From Anastrepha obliqua (taxonomy: Eukaryota; Arthropoda; Insecta; Diptera; Tephritidae), in the NCBI RefSeq assembly GCF_027943255.1, contig NC_072892.1, positions 19,491,792-19,555,791 on the forward strand: 64,000 nt of DNA, given 5' to 3'. The stretch's first letter is position 1, and every line of letters begins with the position of its first letter. The position numbers were made by a program, and so were the translations under genes. The notes below the pieces were generated by a model that worked only from the letters and a program-made list of their open reading frames with translations, searched no databases and had not been told where the DNA came from. Below, one piece after another: positions 1 through 12,480 of this stretch.

Positions 1-110
<110 letters not shown>

Positions 111-715
111 CTAAAGGGCGGTGTGAAGGGAGCAGAGAAGAGAAAAACAATTGATTATTTCGGCGTCTGCATCAAATCGGCATACAAATTCAAAGGAGAG
201 TCTAAGTGAGAGTCTGAATGAGAAGCTAAATGCTTTGGCTCGAGTCTTGGAAAGTTTAAACGGAAACTATTCGGCTTTAACGCCACTTTTTAAATATTTG
301 TTATTGTAATATTTAGGAGTCAACCATGTCCAAATAAATGTCTCCGCAGAGTGGCTAACTAGGCCACCAATTTTTTTCATTATATATTTCCGGCTACTTG
401 AGCTTCGGGCTAGCGCATATAAGCCATGCGCGGGATTTTTTGCAGCAAGGACTGTTCAATATGTAAGAAATACTGGACCTCCTAAATTTTTTATAATTTT
501 GGTTTTTCAAAAAGCATTTTTGAGTTGATGGAGAGTAATAAAAGTGGCTATTTTCGATGACTTCCTCGACAACAAAAAAATACAGAAAATGCTGTTGGGT
601 CAAGTTTAAAAGGCTTCGTAGCGCATGAGCGAGCAGCGATTATTTAATTTCAGTCCGGATAGACGATAAAAGCATTTAACTAGCCATGAATGTGTGCTTG
701 CCGAAGGTAACTCAC
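111..715 (-). other. svp: svp intron 4
   Basis: A 605-bp intron between the two type 1-specific exons. The donor is CAG|gtgagt at 715 and the acceptor is tttag at 111-115. It holds no repeat or conserved coding segment that I recognise. Confidence 0.85.
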
Positions 716-873
716 CTGGGAGGAAACGGTGCGCAGGGAGGGCAATCGCAGGAGCAACTTTCCGAACCGCGTAGGCTGACTGGGATACTGGGTACGGCAG
801 TACTCTTCGAGCGCGCACTGCGACTTCTCCTGCAGCGATTCGATATGTGTAACGTCCGACAGACCGCACGCAT
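716..873 (-). CDS. svp: svp type 1-specific exon (LBD helices 8-10)
   Basis: The minus strand gives (D)[18 protein letters not shown]..., then [20 protein letters not shown] and [11 protein letters not shown], the COUP-TF ligand-binding core from helix 8 to helix 10. The acceptor is gttttag at 874-880 and the donor is CAG|gtgagt at 715. The exon starts with AT, which completes the Asp codon begun by the G at 25727, and ends in phase 0. Its length, 158 bp, is 2 plus 52 codons. It sits almost 25 kb from the previous exon. Cys replaces the usual Val in the EEYxR stretch compared with the vertebrate sequences I know. Confidence 0.94.
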
Positions 874-3033
874 CTAAAACGCACAAGAACAAGAAAATAA
901 TTAAATTAATTGAAAAAAAAACAGGTAAATGAATATTTTGAAATAGTTATTTTAAAAAGTTTGCGAAAGTCCGTCAAGCGTGAAAATTAGGAGAAGTTTG
1001 AAAATTAGAAACTGGTGCGGCGTATTTTATAAAACGGTTACTCATAAGCAATTAACTAGGCTTGAAAAGCAACAAAACAAATTAATTCCAATCATGCAGC
1101 TTCTCTGACTCACTTCCGGGTGAATTTCATTAAAACTTGGTGGCAATTGCATTGAACTTCGCCTCGGAAGTGAACTACGGAAACCGCCCAACTAACGCCC
1201 GCTTTTCAGGCTTGACAGACTTTCGTTGAAATCTTCGTAAATAAATTATTTATGATAATAAAACGAATTCGTACTTATGCACTTTAGCACTTAAGTGCGT
1301 TTTCCTCAAGCACTGCGCCGCCGAAACTTGAATGCAATCTCTCGCAGATGCACAGCTAGATTGACGTGGTTCGAAATTCGCGTAAAGAATGCCTAATCGC
1401 GATACAACAACATTAACCTAAAACATTCAAAACAACAATGGCTTAATTTACTGTTATAAACTGCTTGCAACCCAACAACTATCCGATCGCTCGCCAAACA
1501 TTTCCAAAGCTTATAGTTCAACCTTGAATTGCTGTCGCAATAGTCACAAATTTACGAATGCCCAAGAACAAACTAAATATATACATACACTCACACACAC
1601 ACACACACATGCATGCATGCACGCATATAAGCTTGGGCACATGGACAGCAAGAGTCGCGTCGTCGGTAATTGACATACTAAGCAATCAACAATAATCAAC
1701 ATTCAGCACTCAACATTTAACAAGTATTTAATTAATGCGTTTTTGTTTTTGTTCAAATTGTTTTCTGTGTTGCCTCATAGCATCAAGCGCCCGTAAAGAC
1801 GCTGCGCCGCAGGGGATAACGCAGAGCATCTTGTTGTGGCCATTAACAAAGCAACGCCAACACAGACACAATCACAGACAATTTTACATATTACTTCATC
1901 GAACAACAACGCAAGATGAGCTGTTTTAGCAGTTATTGGCTAAGCTGAGCTGATAGTTTGGTGATTATACGCCACGTTGAGCCGCTCGCCGAAGTAGGGA
2001 GCGAGGCTTTTCATACCCTAAGCGCTTACCTAGAATCCACAATTCTTGAACGTTTGCGCGTCGCTTGAATGGCTACGTGAAATATTTATGAAAAATATTT
2101 AATTAAATTATCTCGCTGACGACATTAGCGGCTGTGGCGTGCGGTTATTTGTTGCTAGGATGGGTTGAGTTGAGTTATTTTTGTCGTTTACTAAATTTTT
2201 ATTGACTTTTGCTTCAGTTGAAATTCTGCCAAAGCAAAATCTTTTGCATAATTACAGCGATAATTGGATATTAGTAATATTTGTTACAATTTTGGGCTGA
2301 ATGACTTGTTTGCTTAGAAGCTTGGTTAGACATCCAGTGCTTCAGGTGATAATTTCCACCAAGCGGAGTTATCTGTTGCAAACAATCGATGCGAATTCGG
2401 TGATTTTTGACTGGCATTTACACTGACTTTTGACGCAATGAAGCGCTGTGAGAATTGTCGTCTCTGAAGTTGCCCGCAGTTGTTTTGTATCGAAGTTGCC
2501 AACTGCATTTGAATCCAAGTTAGTTGAGCTTTGTTGGATATTATCTGCGTACGTTTATGGTCAATTTAAGCGACATTAATTGATAGTTCGTTTGCTAATG
2601 GAAGTGCGCCGGCGTGTGGCAATAAGCAGCGGTTTTATAGTTTACGATGCAGCTCTCATGATGTCACTGGTTGGCTAACTGACTAGCTCACCATGTACAC
2701 GGTGGAGCGCGTTGCCCATAAGTGTGCATGTGTATATGTGCATACAGCTAACTGCGTTATGCAAAGCGTCCAGTGTGGCAGATATCTTCGACAGTTCGAA
2801 TGCTTTTGCATTTATAGATGAATTAAATTTACTCCGTATCTATTAACGTCGTAATCAATTTATAAGGCAAGTTTTCTACTTAAGGCAAATATTTATGTTT
2901 AGTATTAAAGATTTAATAATTTCGAGTTGAAATATTATCTGTTATGAGGAAGCTTCGATAAAAAACCGATTTGAAAGTATGATAGTAAACCTGATAGAGA
3001 TGTTCAACCCATTCCAAAAGAGATTTGCATAAC
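874..3033. other. intronic sequence without recognised genes
   Basis: AT-rich intron DNA with a CA run near 1591-1610. Short open frames on both strands have no recognisable domain, and I see no transposon ends here. Confidence 0.5.
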
Positions 3034-3888
3034 TAAAGGGTGGTTAAATTTCAAGGGCCGATATTGAATATAAACCACACCTAAACATCAAGTTTTTTTC
3101 TGCATTTAATTTGACATTTTTCAATTTCAGACTAACTCAACTTTTTATTATGAAAACGGGCGTTCAAATCAAAATGCATATCGCGCACTTCATCTTCTGT
3201 CAATAATCAGAATTGCCGCATTTAGGCGAATGATAATCCAAGAGTGATTGCCGAAAAACCGATGCACCCACAAAGAGCGACTGTTTGGTGCGGTTTACGG
3301 GCCGGTGGCATCATTGGGCCGTATTTTTCCCAAATGAGGCCGGTCAGGCAGTTACTGTGAATAGTGTTCGCTATCGTGATTTAATAACGAACTTTTTATG
3401 GCCAGAATTGGAAGATATGGATGTGGACGATATGTGGTTTCTACAGGACGGTACCACTTGACCCACAGCTAATGAAACAATGGCTCTTTTGCGCGAAAAA
3501 ATTTGATGACCGAATAATCTCACGTCGCGGCGATGTCAATTGGCCGCCAAGATTATGTGATTTGACACCGTTGGACTTCTTTCTTTGGGGTTATTTGAAA
3601 GAAAAGGTATACGTCGCTAAGCCAGCAACAATTCAAGAGCTAAAGGATGAGATAATTCGGCACATCAACGGCATAGAACCTCAATTATGACTCAGCGTCA
3701 TCGAAAATTTGGACCATCGAATGGAGGTATGCTGCCGAGTCCGCGGCGGCCATTTGGCCGATATTTTGTTTCCTACGTAATTGAGCCATATCAGTATTAT
3801 CATAATAAAGATAAATAACAATAATTTTCTAAAAGAATTGTATTTTATTCAAAATCAACACCGGTCCTTAAAACTTAACCACCCTTTA
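3034..3888 (+). mobile_element. DD41D-type mariner relic with both inverted repeats
   Basis: The ends are inverted repeats of about 27 bp. The left begins taaagggtggttaaatttca at 3034; the right, read inward, begins taaagggtggttaagtttta. The inside carries plus-strand transposase remains: WCGLRAGGIIGPYF near 3290-3330, then RIISRRGDVNWPPRLCDLTP and LDFFLWGYLKEKVY at 3510-3610. The PPR...DxTPLDFFLWG block is typical of the transposases seen again at 20.5 and 21.3 kb. At 855 bp, with many stops and an internal deletion, it is non-autonomous. Confidence 0.75.
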
Positions 3889-4675
3889 GAAACTGAAAGG
3901 AGAAGGAAAAGAACTTAACAGGTGGAAAAAAGGGAGAAGGGGCTTTGGATTAGAGGTTGACAAACAACTGAGGCTTATTCCATTCGTATTAGTCGCTTCA
4001 ATGAATTTAATCAGATTTGTGATATTTAAACCTGCAATACCCCCAGGTGTAGCAAAAAGGTGAGAGCCCAGATGTCTAAATCTTTGCCCTACGAGAGCAG
4101 GGTAGCTGAGCAGAAAGTTCTGAGATTCTACATCGAAATACAGAAAGAACTTGAAGCAGTCCCAAGTCTCATCGCATGGACTTCTAATGGACAATATTCG
4201 GTAAGGATACCTACCAAATTCGAAAGCAGCGGCTTTGTTAGCCTTAGAAGTTTCCACGAGCGCCCCCGATCTAACTGTGGCCAGAAGGATCTCGCAACTT
4301 TGCACGTTTGCACATTAGCCCGGCGTTCGCTGAGTTCACGGGAGGCCCATCTTTTCATGAGCAGACCACAGGCTCTCAAGGCAACTCCAATCCTCTTATT
4401 TTGCTATGAAATCGACTCCAGGGTCCCCTGACACGAAAGCCTAGTAAGCTTTACATCGACGTATTCGGATGCCAAATGGAGAAGCCAGTCATTCCCCGAC
4501 TTATTTTGAATGCAAAAACAACGAGTCCAAGGCTTTAATTGCAGCTTGGCTGTCGGAGTACATATTTGCATCCTTTGCAGTATTTACAAAAGTTAGCACC
4601 CAATCCTCTGCTTCTTTAATTGCGGCTACCACCGCTTGGGAAACACTACACTGGTCCGGAAGCCCAAATTTGAGC
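3889..4675 (-). mobile_element. LINE fragment, RNase H and 3' end (R1/I-type)
   Basis: The minus strand shows an RNase H motif (YSDSQAAIKALDSL near 4510-4550). Further on come CKVARSFWPQLDRGRS..KLL near 4240-4300 and a degenerate zinc-knuckle tail (SYPALVGQRFRHLGSHLF near 4050-4110). These are remains of the C-terminal part of a non-LTR retrotransposon ORF2. Several frameshifts break it. Its 3' end lies directly against the mariner relic ending at 3888 and its truncated 5' end against the mariner end at 4676. A related tail lies at 19722-20161. Confidence 0.7.
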
Positions 4676-5230
4676 TAAAGGGTTTTCCAATAACGGGTGT
4701 GATTGGTGAATGGATCGTTTGTGCTATCGAGAGATGATTAACGATTTTTTGTGGCCGGAATTGGATGGACAACGTTTATTGTCAACAAAACGGCGCTACG
4801 TGCCACACAAGCAACGAAACCATTGATCTTTTACGGGTAAAGTTTCAGGACCCTGTTATCTCTCGAAGAGGTGATATTGTGATTACCATTGTGGTCACCG
4901 AGATCTTGTGATTTAACACCTTGCGACTTTTTTCTTTTTAGGCCACGTGAAAGAAAAGGTCTACGCCAACAGCCCAGTGTCGATTCAAGACCTCAAAGAT
5001 GGAATTCGTGAGGCTATCGAGGGCATAGGGCAGCCACTTTGCAATTCGACTTTCATGAAAAGGATATTGTCCTGTAAGCGTGGTCATGGTGGTCATTTGC
5101 CTGATGTTATTTTCCACTATTAACGGCATACTTTCCTCTTTTTAATGAAATAAACATCCGCTCGTTTATGTTAAAAAATAACATTTTTCTTTGAATATCG
5201 AAATAACACCTCTTATTGGAAAATCCTTTA
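4676..5230 (+). mobile_element. internally deleted DD41D-type mariner
   Basis: The left end reads taaagggttttccaataacg at 4676; the right end at 5203-5230 is its imperfect reverse complement. Inside, the plus strand retains only the C-terminal transposase part (YREMI.DFLWPELDG near 4710-4770, CHTSNETIDLLRVKF near 4800-4850). The copy at 20.2-20.96 kb has the same right end and the same protein, so this is a second, shorter member. Stops and frameshifts are frequent. Confidence 0.72.
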
Positions 5231-6309
5231 TGTGGAGAGCTCTTCGCAGAATACTCTCCCACCAAGTCATCCGTCCAACGTCGAGCTATCTGTTAACATG
5301 TATGGGCCATGGACATGGCACTGCCCCCAAATGTTGCACACCGCCCTTTCCTCCTTTTAGAGAAAAAGTTTCTGATCTTATTCCTTGGAGATTCCACTAC
5401 AAAGATAATTTTATGCTATCGAAATCCAGCTATAATTTGTTAAAAATGTACATTTTCAGCAATTTACAACAAGCCCTTCATTAATCAAGATTTCATTGAT
5501 TTGTGATATTAACATACAAATAGAAAATTTTCGAAGTGTCATCCTGAGGTGTAAATAAAATACATTGCTTGCTAAACTTTAAAAATAATATGACAAATGG
5601 AAGAATTTTTTAATACATTTTTTTTTAATTTTTATGATATGATTTTATGGTATTCTAGTACGTGCGTTTGCTGACAATCGTGCAAAATGCAAATTAAAAA
5701 TTATTTATTCTTTCAATTCTGGAATGCCAGGTCAATCGTATTCAGCAAAGGTTTCAGTTATTTGCATAATTAGAGAGTCAGTTATGTTACTTTGTAAATA
5801 AAAGTAATTTGGATGTCATTAACCGTTACACGAAATTAATGGCATAGCAACACCGGCGTTCCAGATCAATATTTTCAGTTAGAGAGACATGATTGCCACA
5901 CCCTGCAGCGTGACTCGGGAGTGAATGCCTAACAAGCCAAACATGCGAGTGCGTACTTTGTATGGAAGAGAAGGCGTGACAAACCAAAATCAAATAAACA
6001 AAATTTCTTTTCTTTCTATAGGAAAATTCCTATATATTTCCCGGTCAAAAAGCGTTTGAAGAAGTCCTCTACTCTGGCGGTAAAAAAACTGAACCAATCG
6101 ATTTTCACAAGCAGTGCTCGAGGTCAGTTTTAAACTATCAAGAAAATTATTGAAACGTTTGAAAAGGTGATTATCACTTAGTGCCAGTCCTGGACTACGC
6201 AAGCTCTCGGCCATTGTGCGAGAGATACTACCCGTTGGCATTAAAGAAGAAGAGAGGCAGCAGCGCTAGTACCTTTCTACAAAGCGTTGTTGGACGCACA
6301 AACTAATGC
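5231..6309. other. intronic sequence without recognised genes
   Basis: AT-rich sequence with short open frames only. Part of 6000-6250 could be old transposon DNA, but I could not assign it to a family. Confidence 0.4.
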
Positions 6310-6660
6310 CAGTCATGGTACCGAAATGGTATTGAAGGAAACACGGGGAAGTTGATCTCTACGTGACGTAACTGAAGAGAGGTGATGGATGTTTTAAAGT
6401 GTATCTACACCGCTTTAATTTGGAAAACGACCCCTTTGGCCCGGTCTGCCTTGACGAACTATGTAGAGGGTGCAAGGCATGTGCTATTCCTGTGCCCGTG
6501 TTTTGATACCGAAAGAGCAGATCTTCGCAGGGTTTTTGGCGAGCATCCCACAGAAGCAAACCTTACGACGCAAATGTGCGATAAACCTGCAGAGTGGCGC
6601 ACATTAGGTGGTGTTGCAGCGCGTATCATGAAAACCCTGTGTGACGAAGAATAGGTCTGA
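6310..6660 (+). mobile_element. R1-type LINE fragment (ORF2 C-terminus)
   Basis: The plus strand reads GCFKVYLHRFNLENDPF and CLDELC near 6390-6465. After a frameshift it continues as ARHVLFLCPCFDTERADLRR and then GGVAARIMKTLCDEE, ending at a stop at 6652. This is the zinc-knuckle-like tail (CxxC...H...C) of R1-type reverse transcriptases. Only the 3' end of the element is present. Confidence 0.7.
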
Positions 6661-6734
6661 AAGGCGAACCTAAGCCATCAACAGCTTGATCCTCAGGCTA
6701 ATGGACTCTCGTACTGTATTATTGTATTACTTAA

Positions 6735-7037
6735 CGGCAAGGTTCTGGGAAAAGCAACCGTTCGGGCAAGTGGAGGTTTTAATTCGAGTTAAAGTCACAC
6801 ATAGAAGAGGTAGAGACAGTCGAACACCTTCTATGCGGGTGTGTGGCTCTGCGTAGAAGACGGTTGAGATTGTTCGGCCGTGTGGATGTTGCGAGTCTCA
6901 AATTAGCTAATATAGCCAGTCACACAATGGTTTAGAAAGGACAAGTAGAATAAGGATAGGATAAATCTGGTGGTATCACAAGCGGTCTCTAACTGGCCTA
7001 GGTGCGTCGAAGCACAGGCACTTCACCTAACCTAACA
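6735..7037 (+). mobile_element. second LINE 3'-end fragment
   Basis: The plus strand shows EVETVEHLLCGCVALRRRRL near 6805-6870, again a C-terminal zinc-knuckle tail. It is followed by a 3' UTR-like segment ending in cttcacctaacctaac at 7020-7036, a tail typical of dipteran R1/I-type LINEs. It lies directly downstream of the R1-type fragment. Confidence 0.55.
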
Positions 7038-7254
7038 ATTGCATGGTGGTTCACTTTGCGCCACAAAATAGGCGCTTAAGCAAACTATAACCACTAAAAA
7101 CATCAAACTTGCAGATGCCCTGCTTTACATAAAAATACAAAGAGCTCTGGTAGCCATTTGGGGTCAACAAACCTCAATTATAAATAAAAATCAGCTATTG
7201 GAGGCTTAACAGTTCTTGCACATCGGAACATTTTTTATGATCTTCATCGTCAGT

Positions 7255-8103
7255 GTTAAGAAAATATTTTTCCTTTTTGACTCTCTTGCTCTTCGTGGAT
7301 GATTTAAAAATTGTTTCATCTGTTAAGAACTCATTGGACGCTGCCCAGATAAAGCATTAACTCGAATTGAAAAATGTTCATCGTTGGTGCAAAAGGTCGC
7401 GTCTGTCCCTAAATATTAAAAAAATGTTTTCGTTTAACATTTTCGAGGCGTGAGTACATTTTTAGCACATCCTACACTATTTCTAATAATGTACTACAAA
7501 GTGTAACAGAGTTTAAGGATCCAGGGCTTATACGATACGAAGTTTTCCTTCAGTCGTCACAACAATTTTATTCTTTCAAAATCTCGGTTGTACTCGGTTC
7601 TAAGCTTCATTCGTGGCAATACACTCGAATTTTCTAAGCCGTATACCTATATACCTTTGTTCGTGCTCACTTAGAGTTCGCTGTTATCATCTGGAGGTAA
7701 GGTCTCCAGGACCAACTTTGGATAAATAGAATACATCGCGCGTATAGAAAACATTTCTTAAGCAGGCATTAGGTTCCCTCGATTTGAGCCCTCTGCTCCT
7801 GTATTTCTCGGCTAAAACAAAATAATTTAGAATCTCTAGAAAAGAGAAGAGCAGTCCTTTCGCTTTCGTTTATTTTCAGTGCTGTTAATGACATCGTCCA
7901 CTGTCCGCGACTTGAGCGGATAAGCTTTAATATTCCACAAAGAAGTCTTCATAATTTAACCCCTCTTAATGGGGGAAACTATGAGACTAAATTTCCGAGT
8001 AATGCAGCCATTGCTCGCCCACTCCGAGACTATAATTCGTTATCCAATTATAACCTGCTTGATTTCGCTTTTTATGAATCTAATTTTGTAAAAAATTTAA
8101 ATT
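7255..8103 (+). mobile_element. Jockey/CR1-like LINE fragment (RT C-terminal half)
   Basis: The plus strand reads LFVDDLKIVSSVKNSLDAAQ at about 7290-7350, the F-A-D-D box of a reverse transcriptase with V for A, followed by HRWCKRSRLSLNI. Later blocks (GLIYDTKFSFSRHNNF after a frameshift near 7525; PLRDYNSLSNYNLLDF near 8020-8065) are typical of the Jockey/CR1 thumb and C-terminus. Many frameshifts are present. The 3' end runs straight into the next LINE at 8104. Confidence 0.65.
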
Positions 8104-9100
8104 TAGTTGCTTAATATTGAATTTGGTATTCCCACAAAACTAATACGGCTATGCAAGGTGATGTTGCTCAACACCAACAGCGCCGTCAGAATTGGGAAGG
8201 ACCTCTCCGAGCCGTTTGATACCAAACGAGGTTTCAGACAGGGTGACTCGCTGTTGTGTGTCTTCTTTAACCTGATGTTGGAGAGCGTCGTTCGAGCCGT
8301 AGAACTTAATCGCTCAGGCACAATATTTTATAAGAGAGTACAATTGTTGTGATATCGATATCATCGGCCTTAACAACCGCGCTGTTAGATCTACCTTATC
8401 CAAACTGGATAAAAAGGCAAAGCGAATGGGTTTGGTGGTGCACGAGGACAAAACGAAGTACAAACAAACAGTCGGCGCACTCGCGTATCGGCACCCATGT
8501 CACTGTAGACAGTTATAAGTTCGAGGTTGTAAAAGTTCGTTTATTTAGGAACCAACATTAACACCGAATCTCTCTTGCCAACAAGTGCTACTTTCGACTA
8601 AGTAGGCAACTGAGCAGTAAAGCCTTCTCTCGACGAACAAAACTAACACTACAAGACTCTCATCATGCCCGTCCTAACGTATGGCGCAGAAGCTTGGACA
8701 ATGACAACATCCGATGAAGCGACCATTGGAGTGTTCGAGAGAAAGATTATGCGTAAAATTTTTGGACCTTTGCACGTTGGCAATGGCTAATATCGCAGAC
8801 GATGGAACGATGAGCTGTATGAGCTTTACGACGGCATACACATAGCGCAGCGAATAAAGATCCAGCGGCTACGTTGGCTGGGTCATGTCGTCCGAATGGA
8901 TACAAACGCTCCGACTCTGAAAGTATTCGATGCGGTACCAGCTGGTGCGTTGGAAAGATCAGGTGAAGAAGGACTTGATTTCACTTGGTGTGTCCAACTG
9001 GCGCCGGTTAGCACGAGAAAGAAACGACTGGCACGCTTTGTTGAACTCGGCCAAAATCGCGTAAGCGGTTATCGCGCCAATTAAGAGGAAGAATATTGAA
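8104..9100 (+). mobile_element. RTE-like LINE, 5'-truncated copy A
   Basis: The plus strand begins in the reverse transcriptase (FGIPTKLIRLCKVMLLNTNS and GFRQGDSL at 8110-8250). It continues through VLTYGAEAWTM near 8670, a C-terminal block WLGHVVRMDTNAPTLKVFDA at 8875-8935, and ends in gcgccaattaag at 9074-9085. The same protein occurs at 10.25-12.0 kb (plus) and 14.53-15.0 kb (minus). It is broken by frameshifts and a deletion near 8545. The clade call (RTE or Proto2-like) is not certain. Confidence 0.75.
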
Positions 9101-10164
9101 TTTTTATTGATGGCTAATATTTTAGTTGCCAAATTTGGTTTGTTTTTCTTTTTATTTTTGTCTTTTCTGTAAGGAAGTTTGTACTGTAGATTATTAAAGT
9201 TAAATAAAAAAAAAAATTAAAAATTATAAAAAAAAATAAAAAAGCTATAAATCAAGCAGTAGTATTACACACATTCAGATGAAGTGAATCAAAGAGAGCA
9301 AAACTTAAACTGCAATCAAATTACAATTCCCAATTCTGCCTCAAGACTGATTCTTTCTCCAACCAATCATTTTGAACAGGCATTATTAGCAATTTTCTAA
9401 TATTGGTTTTGAAGCAATTTTCTAATATTGGTTTTGAAGCAATTTTCTTCGAGTGACTCATTGCTGTGTTTATCATTATTCATTTTGCCGCAGCAAACTT
9501 CTTCTCACAGCAAACGGCCGTCGTCTCGTTTTCCGCTTTCAGATTGCAGAAATGACTTGTCGCCAGCAGCGTAAGACATTTAACCATTTAATTGCAAATT
9601 AACCACGAACACGGCCGTCGGAGCGCTTCAAGCTCGCCGAGCATAGGTAATCAAATCACTTCACATAAAATAATTGTCAATTGACTTTCTATTAACTGTG
9701 GCAGCAGCGATATTCCTACAGCAGCCTATCAATGCTAACGATTCCTTATGGCGGTTGCGTTTGGCGGCGCGGCGCGGTCAAGCGACCAATAAACTCAAGT
9801 CAACTGTAAATTCATAAAAATCACATTCAATTCCTTCGCGTATACTTGGCGAAAACAAACTAGGTTTCAGCAGCAAACCAAACAAAAAAAAAATTAAAAA
9901 AAAACCGATAATAGCCAAGACAACAAAATAATTTGGAGGTACTTGTAAAAAAGAATGCTGCCAAAGTCACGACAACATTTGACAATAGCAGCTACAAAGT
10001 TACTCAAACGATTTCTGCACACATACAAACATACGTACATGCCTTTGTACATATGTACACACACACAACTAAAAGTGTATTATGTAGTTATGTGTTTTCA
10101 TGCAGTTATCCAGGGAGAAAAGGCTGCACATAGCTTTTTGAAGGAAAAGAAGATGATGATGCAA
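9101..10164. other. intronic sequence with a short tandem repeat
   Basis: AT-rich intron DNA. A 25-bp unit starting gcaattttctaatattggtt is repeated twice plus a partial copy at 9389-9446. Otherwise I see nothing recognisable. Confidence 0.5.
9389..9446. repeat. 25-bp tandem duplication (2.3 units)
   Basis: Two perfect copies of a 25-bp unit (9389-9413, 9414-9438) and a partial third (9439-9446). It is a recent local duplication inside the intron. Confidence 0.8.
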
Positions 10165-12480
10165 ATATCGGGTGTTTTTTGGCTGCATGAGAACAATCGG
10201 CATCTAACTAAGGTTTGACAGCTGAGAATGGAAAACTCTGTTGATATTTCTGTTCAGTAAATTTTGGAGGGAGCACTTCTCGAGCTTGCTAAATAATGAC
10301 AACTGCGCATGTCGCAGAGAATGTGAAAATTCCGATTCCTTAATAGCTGACGACGGGACTGTCGTTCCGCTACCCGACCATGACGAGGTGAGAATAGGCT
10401 AAGGAACAACAAAGCCGCGGGAATCGACGGATTGCCGATTGAGTTATTCAAACATGGAGGCGAGGAGTTCGTAAGGTGCATGCAGCAGCTCCTATGGTCG
10501 GTTAAGCTGACTACGTGGATGAATAGAATTGGTCCTTTATGAATGCCGTTCTGGGCCCTCCCGAAGTATTTAATATAGAAAGCAGTCCCGGGAAGGGTGT
10601 CTCCACAGAAGGAGAGTGGCCACATCATACGACGCAATAGACGACGGTTGCTGTAAGTGCGAAGGCATTTTGAACCCTACCTCACTCACCAAAGACAAAA
10701 AAAATGGTCCACGTCTTCCGATTGGTGTGCTCTGTCCCACCTATAAGTAGAGTGATCCTCCAATTTATGCCAATTACCGCGGGATTAGTATTCTAAATAT
10801 TGCGATATAAAGTTCTACCGAGCGTATTGTATACGACTGGATCTTATAAGTGTGGCTTTAGACGTGGAATCCATCATCGACCAGATATTCACAATACGCC
10901 AAGTCTTGAAAAAGACCCGTGACAGGAGAAACGACATGCACCATCTTTTTATCGATTTTAAAGCAGCATTCGACAGTACGAAAAAGAGTTGTCTATATGC
11001 TGCCATGTCTGAATTTGGTATTCCCGCGAAACTAATACAGCTGTGCAAGATGACCTTGCTAAATACCGGCAGCGCCGGCGCAATTCGGAAGGATCTCTCC
11101 GAGCCGTTTCATACCAAACGAGGTTTCCGACCTGATGGTGGAAAAGATCGTGCGAGCCGCAGAACTTAATCGCAATTTTTCAGAAGAACGTACAATTGTT
11201 GGCATAAGGCGACGATATTGACATCAACGGCCTTAAACACAGCGCTGTTAGTTCGGCGTTTTCCTAACCGGATAAGGAGGCAAAGCATATGGGTTTAGCG
11301 TCGAACGAGGGCAAAGCGAAGCACCTTCGCTCATCTAACAAACATCCGGCGCACTCGCATATCGGCACCCACGTCCCTGTTGCTAGGTATGATTTCGAGG
11401 TTGTGAGAGACTCCGTTTATTTAGGAACCAGCATTAACACCAAAAACAATGTCAGCCTTGAAATCCAACATAGAATCTTTCTTGCCAACAAGTGCCACTT
11501 TAGACTAAGTAGGCAATTGAATAGTAAAGTCCTCTTCTTACGAGCAAAGCTAACATTTTACAAGGTCCTCATGTATGGCGCAGAAGCTTGGGCAATGACA
11601 AAATCTGATTAGGCGTATTTTGGAGTGTTTGAGAGAAAGATTCTGTGGAAGGTTTTTGGATCTTTGCATGTTGGGCGATGGAACGATGAGCTGTATGAGC
11701 CTTACGACGACATGGAAATAACTCAGTGAATAAAGATCCGCGGCTACGTTACCTGGGTCACGTCATCCGAATGGATACAAACGCTCCGGCGCTGAAAGTA
11801 TTCGATGCAATACCAGCTGGTGGTAGCAAAGGAAGAGGAAGACCTCCTTTGCATTGGAAAAATCAGGTGGAGAAGGACTTGATTTCATTTGGTGTTTCTA
11901 ACTGGCGCCTGTTAGCACGAGAAAGAAACGATTAGAATGCTTTGTGAAACCCGGCTTACGTGGTTATCGCGTCAGTCACGGAGAAGCAGAAAGTTTGGTA
12001 AGCTATTATGTATCGTTTAATGCTAGAACAACGCTTCCAAATTGTGGAGATTTACTTTGAAGAAAAATAAATTTTATCGGGAAGTTCATAGAGCACTTCG
12101 CGCATTTTACAGGCGGCTTACACGGTCCGCATCATCGGTCCTTATTTCTTTCGAAATGCGGAAGGAGCTGCTGTTTGTGATTTGCGAGCGCTATTGAGCC
12201 ATGGTGACAGGATTTTTGTTTCCAAAAATTAATCAGCTAAATATTGCCGACATTTGGTTTCAACAAGACGGCGCAATTAGCCACGCAGAGCGCTTAACAA
12301 TAGATTTATTGGACTGATTGAATGGACCACGCAACTCGTAGCCGCGGCGGACATATAGTAATATTGCAATATTGAAAAAATAAATACCATGAAAATGCCA
12401 CCAGGTTGGAATAAAAAAATCATACTCGTGTTTTGTTTTATCATGTTAAGCCTCAAGCTCTTAAAAAAACACCCGATATA
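10165..12480 (+). mobile_element. mariner relic interrupted by a LINE
   Basis: The ends are short inverted repeats: atatcgggtgttttttggct at 10165, and its counterpart aaaaaaacacccgatata at 12463-12480. The right part (12030-12380) holds plus-strand transposase remains (IIGPYFFRNAEGAAV near 12140-12175; WFQQDGAISH near 12255-12285) like those of the DD41D elements elsewhere. Between about 10245 and 12000 lies an RTE-like LINE in the same orientation. The simplest reading is an old mariner that received a LINE insertion. Confidence 0.6.
10245..12000 (+). mobile_element. RTE-like LINE copy B, longest copy in the window
   Basis: The plus strand shows RT segment NNKAAGIDGLPIELFKHGGE near 10407-10466, then FIDFKAAFDSTKKSCLYAAM near 10950-11007, FGIPAKLIQLCKMTLLNTGS, a thumb region at 11289-11600 (YLGTSINTKNNVSLEIQHRI) and the C-terminal block YLGHVIRMDTNAPALKVFDA with GRGRPPLHWKNQVEKDLISF at 11745-11890. 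The YADD active-site stretch falls in a deleted or frameshifted part near 11140-11230. Stops and frameshifts make it dead. Confidence 0.75.

Noticed and set aside
606..884. Open frames overlapping the 716-873 exon in other frames
   Set aside because: They are shadows of the svp exon, whose frame matches COUP-TF and has correct splice sites.
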